A stretch of 64,000 bases of DNA. It comes from Pyramidobacter sp. YE332 (GTDB lineage Bacteria > Synergistota > Synergistia > Synergistales > Dethiosulfovibrionaceae). Below, one piece after another: positions 56,606 to 64,000 of this stretch. The notes under the pieces were generated by a model. The model was given only the letters and a program-made list of their open reading frames with translations. It was not told where the DNA came from and did not search any database. The stretch is taken from contig NZ_CP133038.1 of assembly GCF_033060595.1 (NCBI RefSeq), positions 124,001-188,000 on the forward strand. Reading direction: 5' to 3'. Each line of letters starts with the position of its first letter. Position 1 is the stretch's first letter. A program made the translations under genes and the position numbers.

Positions 56606-58120
56606 ATGACGGGTCTGACGGTCGCCGGGATCGTTTTGGTTCTGGCGCTGATCATCGGCGTCGGGCTGTACTCGGGAAGAAGGGTGAGGAACGCCAAAGA
56701 CTTTCTCACCGGAGGCGGCAAGGCAGGTCCGGGGCTGGTCTGCGGCGCGCTGATGGGCAGCCTGGTCAGCAGCCAGTCGACGCTGGGTTCTGTGCAGCTG
56801 GCCTTCCATTACGGCCTGGCGGCCTGGTGGTTCACGCTCGGTTCCGGCCTCGGCTGCCTGCTGATGGCGCTGGGATACGCGAAGGCGCTGCGGAACAGCG
56901 GCTGCGTCACGGAACTGCAGATTATCTCGGGTGAATACGGCGGCACGGTGGAGAGCGTCGGTTCCGTGCTGAGCGCGACGGGGATCTTCATCACCGTGCT
57001 GTCGCAGGTGATGGGCTGCATCGGTCTGTTCACGCTGATGTTCCCGTCCATGTCGGTGACAACGGCGGCGATGCTGGCGGTGCTGGTTATGTGCTGTTAC
57101 GTGATTTTCGGCGGCGCTTGGGGAGCCGGCATGGGCGGGGTGGTCAAGGTGACGCTGCTCTATCTCTCGCTGATGGGGGATGGTGCTGATCCTTCGTTTC
57201 GAAGGCGGGCTCGGCGGCTTGACGGCGTCGCTGGAGCGGCTTCTGGGGGGACGCCGCTGGGTTTGGTGCAGCAGGCGGCGAACAACGTGCCGAATTTGAC
57301 GGGCGCGGCTGATATTTCCCGTCGTTTCATGAATTTGACGGCGCGCGGAACGATGAAGGACCTCGGTTCCTGTGTGTCGCTGCTGCTCGGGGTGCTCTCC
57401 ACGCAGACGTACGCTCAGGCGGTATGGAGCGGCCGCACCGACTCGGACGCCCGCAAGGGCGTGTTGCTGAGCGCCTTTTTGATCCCGCCGCTGGGTATCG
57501 CCGGCGTGCTGATGGGGTTGTCCATGCGCGCCCATTATCTGACGGCGGCCGAAGCGGCGGCGCTGGCCGCCGTCGGGCAGGCCGTGCCCGACCTGCCGGT
57601 GCTGGCCAGCACGCTGCACGTGATGCCGGCCTTTGCGATGGATCATCTGCCGCCGATTCTGGCCGGCGTGGTGCTCGGAACGCTGCTGATCACGGTGATC
57701 GGCGGCGGCGCCGGGCTGTCGCTGGGGATGGCGACGATCCTCGTCAAGGACATTTACAAACGCTTCTGGCCGCGTTTGTGCACGCCCGCGGGGGAACTGC
57801 TGGCCACGCGTTTGACGATCGCCGTTGTGCTGATCGTGGCGGCGGTGCTGTCGATCGTCATTCCCAATAAGACGCTGAACGATTTCGGTTTTCTCTCCAT
57901 GGCGCTGCGCGGCGCCGTGGTCTTCGCGCCGATGACCTGCGCGCTGGCGCTCAAGGGACGCATCCGTTCCGGGTTCATCCTCGCGGCGATCGTTTTCGCT
58001 CCTGCAGCGGTGGCGGCGGGGCATTTTTTCGAACTGCCCGGCGATCCGCTGTTGACGGGCATGGGAGTCTCGGTCGGCGGCTGTCTGCTGGGGCTGCTGT
58101 TCCCGCCGCACAAGCGATAA
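56606..58120 (+). CDS. Sodium:solute symporter (SSS family) with a probable double frame slip
   Basis: This 504-residue membrane carrier has about 12 helices, beginning with GIVLVLALIIGVGLYSGRR and DFLTGGG, then VSSQSTLGSVQLAFHYGL (~55). The stretch coded by 57180-57245 is arginine-rich and hydrophilic (SFRRRARRLDGVAG) in the open frame, whereas the +1 frame gives MVLILRFEGGLGGLTASLER, which looks like the missing membrane/loop segment. Slips in GGGGG (57175-57179) and GGGGGG (57245-57250) that cancel out would explain it. Downstream, GVLSTQTYAQAVWSGRTDSD (~258) is normal. AAGGAG precedes the ATG. Substrate unknown, often an organic acid or amino acid. Confidence 0.85.
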   Translation: MTGLTVAGIVLVLALIIGVGLYSGRRVRNAKDFLTGGGKAGPGLVCGALMGSLVSSQSTLGSVQLAFHYGLAAWWFTLGSGLGCLLMALGYAKALRNSGCVTELQIISGEYGGTVESVGSVLSATGIFITVLSQVMGCIGLFTLMFPSMSVTTAAMLAVLVMCCYVIFGGAWGAGMGGVVKVTLLYLSLMGDGADPSFRRRARRLDGVAGAASGGTPLGLVQQAANNVPNLTGAADISRRFMNLTARGTMKDLGSCVSLLLGVLSTQTYAQAVWSGRTDSDARKGVLLSAFLIPPLGIAGVLMGLSMRAHYLTAAEAAALAAVGQAVPDLPVLASTLHVMPAFAMDHLPPILAGVVLGTLLITVIGGGAGLSLGMATILVKDIYKRFWPRLCTPAGELLATRLTIAVVLIVAAVLSIVIPNKTLNDFGFLSMALRGAVVFAPMTCALALKGRIRSGFILAAIVFAPAAVAAGHFFELPGDPLLTGMGVSVGGCLLGLLFPPHKR

Positions 58121-58300
58121 AGAGAGGTCCCCGAAAGCAGCGAGTTTCCCCTGGTTCTGCGCACGGGGAACCCGCCGTTTTTTTTGCGGGGCGTCTTTCT
58201 GGAATTCTACGATTCTTTCGCTTATACTTATGAAGTCGTGAGTTTCCGGTATCGTCAAAAATTCAGCCGATTTGGGGAACGACAAAAGAGGTGAGATTCT

Positions 58301-60199
58301 TTGCTTGGATATTTTCGCCGCCACCGCGCGGTGGCCTCGCTCTTTCAGGGCGCGCTGCTGGCGGCGCTGATGACGCTGTTTCTGGCCTGGCCTCTGTACC
58401 GCTCCTGGATTTCGGCGAATTTCCTGACCTTCGTGATGTCGGAACGTCTGCGGACGACGCAGCTGTTTATCGAGTTTGCCGGCAGTTGGGCGCTGTGGTC
58501 GGCGATCTTGTACTGGCGCGGCGGCGCCGGCGCGAAGATCTACGCGTTCTTTCTGTTTTTCGAGTTTGCGCCGGCCTTTCTCTGCCACGCGCCCAGCGGG
58601 CTGTACGAATATGCCTGCCTGTGCCTTTTTCCGGCCTGCTGGACGCTGCTGGCGTGTATGCTTTCGCAGCGATTCGCGGGCGCGAAGCGCCTGTTCGGAG
58701 CGCTGCTGACGGCGCTGCTGGCGGCTGGCGTCGCGCAGTACATCGTCTATTTCGTCTATATCGTACGCTATGGGCGGCGGCTGGGTTCCAACACGCTGAT
58801 GACCGTTCTCGGCACAAATCTTGTCGAAGCGAGATCTTTTCTGTTGGATCAATTCGGTTTGCTGCCGACGGCGGCCAGTCTGGGGCTGTTCGTGCTGCTG
58901 GCGGCGGTGCTGCGCTCGCTGATCCGGCGCTGTCGTCCCGTGAAAAGCTTGTGGTGCGCCGCCGCGACGCTCTGCTTTTGCGTGGCGTTGGCCCTGTCCT
59001 GCCGCGCGAAGGCGACCAGTTACAGCAATCTTTTTTTTGACTTTCAAAAAGGCTATCGTCAGTATCAAACGGCGCTCGACAGTTTGGAAAAAGCCCGTTC
59101 CGACCCGCAGCGCCGCATCGAGGACCTGAAGATCTCCAGAACGGGACGCGGCGAAGTCTGCGTGGTCGTCGTCGGCGAGTCGGCCAGCCCCAGGCACATG
59201 CAGCGCTGGGGCTACCGGCGCCCCACCACGCCCTGGCTCTGTTCCAGCGACGCGGCGGTCCAGGAAGCGCTGATCGTGCTGGAGCGCGCCTATTCCTGCA
59301 TGGTTCACACCGAATCGGCCGTGACGCTGGCGCTGAGCCAGTTCAGCAATTACGACCCGCGCGTGCTGCTGCATTTCGACCATCGCGACAGCTCTTTCAT
59401 GTTCACCGGCATCATGAAAGCCTTTTCGCTGCTTGAGATCCTTGCCGGCGCCGGCGTCAGGACGCACTGGTTCAGCAACCAGGAGAAGATCGGCGCGTAC
59501 AACAATCTAGTCAGCGCGCTGTCGCGCGACGCCGGAGAACAGGAGTTCATCGAAGACCTGCCGCTGCTCGACCGCAAAAACGGCCATCAGGACGAAGAGC
59601 TTCTGCCGCTGCTGCGCCGGGCGCTGCAGCGCGCCAAAGACGGCGAGAGCCACGCGATCTTCCTGCACCTGCGCGGCAGCCACTGGAGCTACCGCAACAG
59701 CGCGCCCGAAAACTGGCCGTGGCTGCCCCGCGTCAAGGGCAGCAAACTCCTTTCGCGCGAGCTGCGCGAGCGCATCGACGCGTACGACCGCAGCCTCACC
59801 TATACGGACGACCTGCTGCGGCAAATCACTGAAATCCTCGCCCAATCGAAGTTTGCCGTCAGCAGCATGGTCTATTTTTCCGACCACGGCGAGGACGTGA
59901 CCGGCGTCGGTCACAACTTCGACGCCTTCAAACCCGTCATGGCCGAGATCCCCGTGGTGCTGTGGCTTTCGCCTGAATATCGCCGCCGTTACGCGGCGAC
60001 GACGGCGCAGCTGCGCGCGAATTCCGGCCGCATCTTCACCAGCGACCTGATCTGCCCGCTGGTGCTGGGGCTGATGCACGTCCAGCACGCCAACGCCGTG
60101 CCGGAGCGTCAGCTCACCTCGGAGAAATACGCCGTCAACGAACAGAACGCCCGCTTCTGGGAAGGCCGCCTGCTCAGATCGCTCGTGCCGGATCTTTAG
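58301..60199 (+). CDS. Phosphoethanolamine transferase (EptA-like, alkaline-phosphatase superfamily)
   Basis: This is a 632-residue inner-membrane enzyme. Five N-terminal helices are followed from about residue 270 by the periplasmic sulfatase-like domain: VVVVGESASPRHMQRWGYRR (first metal site Glu), the expected catalytic Thr region HTESAVTLALSQ (~330), HLRGSHWSYRNSAP (~455) and YFSDHGEDVTGVGH (~530) with metal-binding Asp/His. It would add phosphoethanolamine to lipid A, implying an outer membrane. The start is TTG 58301 behind AAAGAGGTGAG. Sequence around the nucleophile differs from classical EptA, so substrate could vary. Confidence 0.87.
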   Translation: MLGYFRRHRAVASLFQGALLAALMTLFLAWPLYRSWISANFLTFVMSERLRTTQLFIEFAGSWALWSAILYWRGGAGAKIYAFFLFFEFAPAFLCHAPSGLYEYACLCLFPACWTLLACMLSQRFAGAKRLFGALLTALLAAGVAQYIVYFVYIVRYGRRLGSNTLMTVLGTNLVEARSFLLDQFGLLPTAASLGLFVLLAAVLRSLIRRCRPVKSLWCAAATLCFCVALALSCRAKATSYSNLFFDFQKGYRQYQTALDSLEKARSDPQRRIEDLKISRTGRGEVCVVVVGESASPRHMQRWGYRRPTTPWLCSSDAAVQEALIVLERAYSCMVHTESAVTLALSQFSNYDPRVLLHFDHRDSSFMFTGIMKAFSLLEILAGAGVRTHWFSNQEKIGAYNNLVSALSRDAGEQEFIEDLPLLDRKNGHQDEELLPLLRRALQRAKDGESHAIFLHLRGSHWSYRNSAPENWPWLPRVKGSKLLSRELRERIDAYDRSLTYTDDLLRQITEILAQSKFAVSSMVYFSDHGEDVTGVGHNFDAFKPVMAEIPVVLWLSPEYRRRYAATTAQLRANSGRIFTSDLICPLVLGLMHVQHANAVPERQLTSEKYAVNEQNARFWEGRLLRSLVPDL

Positions 60200-60339
60200 T
60201 TTTTTGACGCCTGCTTCGGAATTTCTTTGCTCTGCATGGAATATCGGGCGAAAAAATTTGAACGCCGCTTTTGATGAAAATGTCGCATCGTTCCCTGCGT
60301 GCAGGTCTGCCTGTAACGAAAACGAGCCGCAAGACAAAC

Positions 60340-60381
60340 GGACAGCCGCTTCCTCGAATAAGAGGAAAAGGCTGTCCTTTT
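60340..60381 (+). terminator. Terminator after phosphoethanolamine transferase
   Basis: GGACAGCC pairs with GGCTGTCC and TTCCTC with GAGGAA (bulged), then TTTT on the plus strand. It lies between convergent genes. Confidence 0.75.
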
Positions 60382-60400
60382 GCGTTCGATCGTTTTTGGC

Positions 60401-61618
60401 CTAACGGCGCGGTTTGAGCGAGTCGCGGTAGATTTTGGCGACCACTTCGCTTGTGGCGGCGACAGGGGCGAGGTCGAGCAGGCCGCCCAGCGACGGCGTC
60501 TCGCGCGTGAGGCGCACGAGCTTGTCCACGTCGGCTTCGGTGTAGCCCATGTCGGCCAGCTTCTCCGTGACGCCCATCTTGAAGATCCACTGCTCCACGG
60601 CGTCGGCGGCCGCGGCGGCGTTGGCCGGGTCGGCGGTGATGCTGCCGGGCAGCATCGGGCGCAGCACGTCGATCAGCGTCTCCGCGGCGGCCGGCCAGCA
60701 GGCCTCGACGACGGAGGGCAGGATCATCGCCAGTCCCAGGCCGTGAGTGAGCGCAGGCTTGATGGCCGAGAGCGGGTGCTCCAGCCCGTGGGTGAGGTGC
60801 AGCATGCCGTTGTCGAACGAGACGCCCGCGATCATCGAGGCGTAAAGCAGGAAGTAGCGGGCTTCGAGGTCGTTCGGGTTGGCGACGGCGCGGGGCAGGT
60901 ACGTATCCACGAGACGCACCGTCTCCTCCGCCAGCAGGATCGTGTAGGGCGAGGCGAACAGCTTTGTGGTCGCGGCTTCGACGACGTGATTGACGGCATC
61001 GATGGAGACGTAGCGCGTCTGGTTGGCTCCCAGCCCCGTCATCAGCGCCGGATCGTCGATGGCGTAAGTGGGATAGATGCAGTCGTAGGCAATGGCGGGC
61101 TTGAAGTCCTTTTCGAGGATCGAGGCCACGGCGAAACGGTCCACCTCGGTGCCCGTGCCGTGGGTCAGGTTGACGGCCACGATCGGCTTGGCTTTGTCGG
61201 GCGTGAAGCGGTATTCGTACAGGTCGCGGGCGTTTTTGTCGGCGTATTCCAGCAGGATGGCCGCGCTCTTGGCCGTGTCGATGGGGCTGCCGCCGCCGAT
61301 ACCGAATACCGCCGTGGCGCCGATGCCCCTGCCGAGCGCGACCGCTTCGTCGATGCCGTCCACGGTCGGATTGGGCGTGACCTTGTCGTAGAGGACGTAG
61401 TTGATCTTGTGCGCGGCAAACGCCTTGACCACGTGGTCCCACGCGCCGGTGGCCTTGTAGGAACCGTGCCCGGTGACCACGAGCACGTTCTTGACGCCCT
61501 TGTCGGCCAGCGCCTTGCAGATGTCGTCCACCCTGGCGATCGCGCCGACGCCCAGATAGCACGTCGTCCGCGAGATGATCGTCTTCACTTCGTTGATGTT
61601 GATGTTCTTTTCCCACAT
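60401..61618 (-). CDS. Iron-containing alcohol dehydrogenase
   Basis: This 405-residue group-III NAD(P)-dependent alcohol dehydrogenase has the nucleotide-binding FGIGGGSPIDTAKSAA near 95 and THGTGTEVDRFAV (~145). The metal site is formed by Asp/His in SIDAVNHVVEA (~195), His in LHLTHGLEHPLSA (~260) and His in ALTHGLGLAMILP (~275). GGGGGAAAAT precedes ATG 61618. Such enzymes reduce aldehydes or oxidise alcohols in fermentation; the substrate here is not clear. It is a single gene with an AT-rich promoter region. Confidence 0.93.
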   Translation of the reverse strand: MWEKNININEVKTIISRTTCYLGVGAIARVDDICKALADKGVKNVLVVTGHGSYKATGAWDHVVKAFAAHKINYVLYDKVTPNPTVDGIDEAVALGRGIGATAVFGIGGGSPIDTAKSAAILLEYADKNARDLYEYRFTPDKAKPIVAVNLTHGTGTEVDRFAVASILEKDFKPAIAYDCIYPTYAIDDPALMTGLGANQTRYVSIDAVNHVVEAATTKLFASPYTILLAEETVRLVDTYLPRAVANPNDLEARYFLLYASMIAGVSFDNGMLHLTHGLEHPLSAIKPALTHGLGLAMILPSVVEACWPAAAETLIDVLRPMLPGSITADPANAAAAADAVEQWIFKMGVTEKLADMGYTEADVDKLVRLTRETPSLGGLLDLAPVAATSEVVAKIYRDSLKPRR

Positions 61619-62025
61619 GACATTTTCCCCCTTATTAATGTGATAAAATTCACATATTTTGTGACTAAAATCACAATACATCGCGAACGAGAATTTGTCA
61701 ACAGGAAATATGGCGAAGTTTTGTTTTCCCGATGCATTTCCCGCGGCGAAGGCGCGAAAAAAAAGAGGCTATCTCGATTTGGTGAACACCAATAAGGAAG
61801 TATCAAAATCATACTAACTTAACGGCTGACAAACAGGGTTGCTAAAAGAACCGGCGTGTTATTTCGCAATGAAATGGCACACCGGTTCCTTTTCTTTTTA
61901 GTCTGCTCAAAGAATTTATTTTAAAACACAACCACTCGAAATTTGGCGGATTTACGACTCGAGTATAAAGGTGTAAAATAATAGTGACTATAACTTTGAT
62001 TTTCTGCAAAAAGGAGATGGTAATA
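61619..62025. other. Transition region to AT-rich island, with hairpin
   Basis: No gene is supported in this 400 bp. A hairpin pairs GAACCGGCGTG with CACACCGGTTC (61848-61888, one G-U), flanked by CTAAAA and CCTTTTCTTTTTAG, able to terminate in both directions. GC content drops sharply to the right of about 61800. No tRNA or att repeat was seen. Confidence 0.5.
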
Positions 62026-64000
62026 TTGCTAAGAATTGACAAAGCTATTTTGGACACAAGTGGCGTGATTTGTGACAACATTGCACGTTTTGGCGCAACC
62101 GAGCGGGGTCTTTTGAGTCAAAACATACTGGGTCATATTCGCAATTTTGTAGAATATGTAGCTATCAAGGCATTTTCTAATGGCGCTGATGTTAATCCTA
62201 ATGATTATAATCTCAATGTTGCCGCCCTAAAAGATATGCAACGTCATGGAAATTTGCGTTTTTTATATAGATTTCATGAGCTACTCCAGAAGTCTGTGTC
62301 GCACTACACTGTAGACAAAGATGGCTCCGAGCGGCTTATGCTCAAATATTATGAACATCTACTTAAAACAAAACTCTATCTTAAACAGGCATACAATCTT
62401 GACGTGCTAGAGAATATAGAAGATTTTCCTTTGGACACTGATACCGAACTATCCGATTATTACACGAAAATCGCAGAGAGAATTGAGACACCAAGCAGAT
62501 TTAGTTATGCTGTAACATACAACGATCGCTATTATGTTCAGAAAATTAAACCTTTCTTTATAAATCAAAGAATATACTATGAGGTTACATTTACTGCAGC
62601 AACGGCTAATACCAGTAAGTTTGATCGAGTAATTGCTTTTACTAGTCACGAAATCATGGACAACTATGCTATAAAGTTTTCAATTCATAATGATACAATT
62701 CATATTCTGGACAAGGATATGTCTATCCTAATAATAGATGAGTATGAAGTATCTATTCGCCCGTGTGAATGGGATAACCTTTCTGAAATCTTTGGGCCAC
62801 GCGTGGAACATAGCACCAACTCTATTGAATATAGAGAGCTGATGAGATTTCTCTCAACTGTTAAAATGCCTCTGACAGAGCTTGTAAGTAGCGACCAAGA
62901 TTATTACAATTTTATAAAAAGTCATATCACTTCACAAGCTAAGTCGATCAAAATATATGAACTTCTAGATCAGTGTCGAGAAGTGATTGTGAACGGCAAA
63001 GCTGGCTCAAACGTATTGCGTTATTTGTTATATAAAATGAATAATCGTGTTATCAAATGGCAGTACTGGAATAAGCAGTGCGGAGGCTTATCAAATCTTT
63101 ATCTAAATTATGGTTGTATGCCTTTTGATCGTATGCCTTATTGCACTTCTCTTCGTCAGCATAACCCGAGAATATATGATCTATTTAACTCAATTCCCGT
63201 TTCTGGCCATGAGCACGAACTATTTGCTCGATATATTAAGAATAATACAGAGATAGAAGGAAAACTATTCACTCCTAAAACCGAGATTGAAAGGTTTGAG
63301 AACATCGATGATTTGATTAGGCAATATAATGCAGCCCTTTACTATAAGCATACCGGACGTAGACTAGAAGAATACAAAGGCCATATTTATATTAAAGAAT
63401 ATGCTGAGGATAGTGCTGAAATAATTAAAAAACTGCAACAACTCTCTTCTTCTGGTGTTACTCAATATATGGCATCTATTGACTCATGGCTCTCTCGAGA
63501 GTCATACAGTATTGATGACGATGGCAAAAAACATGCACTTCGCCAAATGTTTGAAAAATCACATGTTGCATTAGTTTATGGTTCTGCTGGGACAGGCAAA
63601 TCTACCCTAATTAATCATATAGCTAATTTTTGGGGAGAAAAGGATAAGCTCTTTTTGGCGAACACTCATCCCGCTGTGGATAATATGAGGAGAAAAGTAA
63701 CTGCGGGTAACAGCGAATATAATACCATTGCCAAGTTTTTATCAAAGAGAAATCTCAATACCGAGTGTGATATACTATTTATCGATGAGTGTAGCACCGT
63801 AAGCAACAACGACATGAGACAAGTACTTGAAAAGGCCAACTTCAAGCTCCTAGTCTTAGTAGGTGATGTGTATCAGATAGAATCAATTTACTTTGGAAAT
63901 TGGTTTAGCATTGCGCGAAAGTTTGTACCTGCAACTTCTGTGTTTGAATTAACGTATCCCTACAGAACCACTAATCAAGATTTGCTAACCGTGTGGGATC
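62026..64000 (+). CDS. Large SF1 helicase-like protein, 3' end beyond the window
   Basis: An uninterrupted frame of ~658 codons runs to the window edge. The start is probably TTG 62026, nine bases after AAGGAG (ATG 62017 is too close). Residues ~1-500 are a long N-terminal region without recognised domains (opens ATERGLLSQNILGHIRNFVE). From ~515 the helicase core begins: Walker A YGSAGTGKSTLI, Walker B DILFIDECSTV (~580), motif III LLVLVGDVYQIESI (~610) and FELTYPYRTTNQD (~640), like RecD/Pif1/UvrD-type helicases. Base composition is far lower in GC than the rest, suggesting transfer. Such stand-alone, N-terminally extended helicases are common in defence or mobile loci; this role is inferred. 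Confidence 0.85.
   Translation, partial: MLRIDKAILDTSGVICDNIARFGATERGLLSQNILGHIRNFVEYVAIKAFSNGADVNPNDYNLNVAALKDMQRHGNLRFLYRFHELLQKSVSHYTVDKDGSERLMLKYYEHLLKTKLYLKQAYNLDVLENIEDFPLDTDTELSDYYTKIAERIETPSRFSYAVTYNDRYYVQKIKPFFINQRIYYEVTFTAATANTSKFDRVIAFTSHEIMDNYAIKFSIHNDTIHILDKDMSILIIDEYEVSIRPCEWDNLSEIFGPRVEHSTNSIEYRELMRFLSTVKMPLTELVSSDQDYYNFIKSHITSQAKSIKIYELLDQCREVIVNGKAGSNVLRYLLYKMNNRVIKWQYWNKQCGGLSNLYLNYGCMPFDRMPYCTSLRQHNPRIYDLFNSIPVSGHEHELFARYIKNNTEIEGKLFTPKTEIERFENIDDLIRQYNAALYYKHTGRRLEEYKGHIYIKEYAEDSAEIIKKLQQLSSSGVTQYMASIDSWLSRESYSIDDDGKKHALRQMFEKSHVALVYGSAGTGKSTLINHIANFWGEKDKLFLANTHPAVDNMRRKVTAGNSEYNTIAKFLSKRNLNTECDILFIDECSTVSNNDMRQVLEKANFKLLVLVGDVYQIESIYFGNWFSIARKFVPATSVFELTYPYRTTNQDLLTVWD

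Noticed and set aside
56486-59467. A 993-codon open frame on the minus strand
   Set aside because: It is antisense to the SSS symporter and phosphoethanolamine transferase and is extremely rich in Arg, Gln, His and Ala. Long antisense frames are expected at high GC, and there is no domain or ribosome site.
61842-62081. A 79-codon minus-strand frame at the island edge
   Set aside because: It spans the hairpin and the helicase start, has no ribosome site and no recognisable content.
62100-62200. Confident HEPN nuclease domain in the helicase N-terminus
   Set aside because: The RNFVE segment resembles the motif but the required His is Tyr. It is kept only as a hint in the findings.

Overview
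This 64 kb window is a high-GC bacterial chromosome segment that appears to contain the replication origin. The 16S rRNA (minus strand, about 12743-14267) and the gene mix (amino-acid and peptide catabolism, amino-acid symporters, rubrerythrin, a Na+-decarboxylase beta subunit, an EptA-like lipid A transferase) suggest a diderm, amino-acid-fermenting anaerobe of the Synergistota, possibly near Pyramidobacter. The placement is an inference from reading the rRNA and has not been searched.

Layout. (1) 1-8.7 kb, minus strand: an operon-like run of ornithine carbamoyltransferase, AGCS symporter, Gate-domain membrane protein, ClpB-like unfoldase, carbamate kinase, a regulator with two AraC domains, and the start of another gene. 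It looks like a citrulline/carbamoyl-phosphate energy module, but no arginine deiminase is present here. (2) 8.8-14.5 kb, minus: an rRNA operon 16S-23S-5S-5S with no spacer tRNA. (3) 14.7-20.8 kb, minus: a NitT/TauT-type ABC importer with two paralogous binding proteins, an exported AhpD-like protein, a C_GCAxxG_C_C protein and a TDT-type carrier. (4) 21-32.4 kb: peptidases and amidohydrolases, a YgjP-like metallopeptidase interrupted by an amber codon, an AEC carrier, an IS110-family element, OadB, MsrA and small proteins. (5) 32.8-36.3 kb, plus: a D-aminoacylase with its permease, then a gamma-glutamyltransferase remnant. (6) 36.4-56 kb: the origin region with rsmG-parA-parB, dnaA-dnaN-recF, mnmG and a dciA-like gene, six perfect parS palindromes and several DnaA-box clusters. 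Lying within it are HIT and YigZ proteins, a PocR-type two-component system opposite a cysteine hydrolase/APC permease pair, a nitroreductase and a cysteine desulfurase. (7) 56-61.6 kb: rubrerythrin, an SSS symporter, a phosphoethanolamine transferase and an iron alcohol dehydrogenase. (8) From about 61.8 kb to the end: an abrupt AT-rich stretch with the first ~660 codons of a large SF1 helicase-like protein, probably a horizontally acquired, possibly defence-related, locus.

Transcription is mostly leftward up to about 32 kb and mostly rightward after it, so the switch lies nearer the parAB locus than dnaA. A DnaA-box cluster after parB makes the exact origin position an open question. Several genes (APC permease, nitroreductase, cysteine desulfurase, SSS symporter) are broken by one-base slips in short G runs. 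Sequencing or assembly error and recent decay are both possible.
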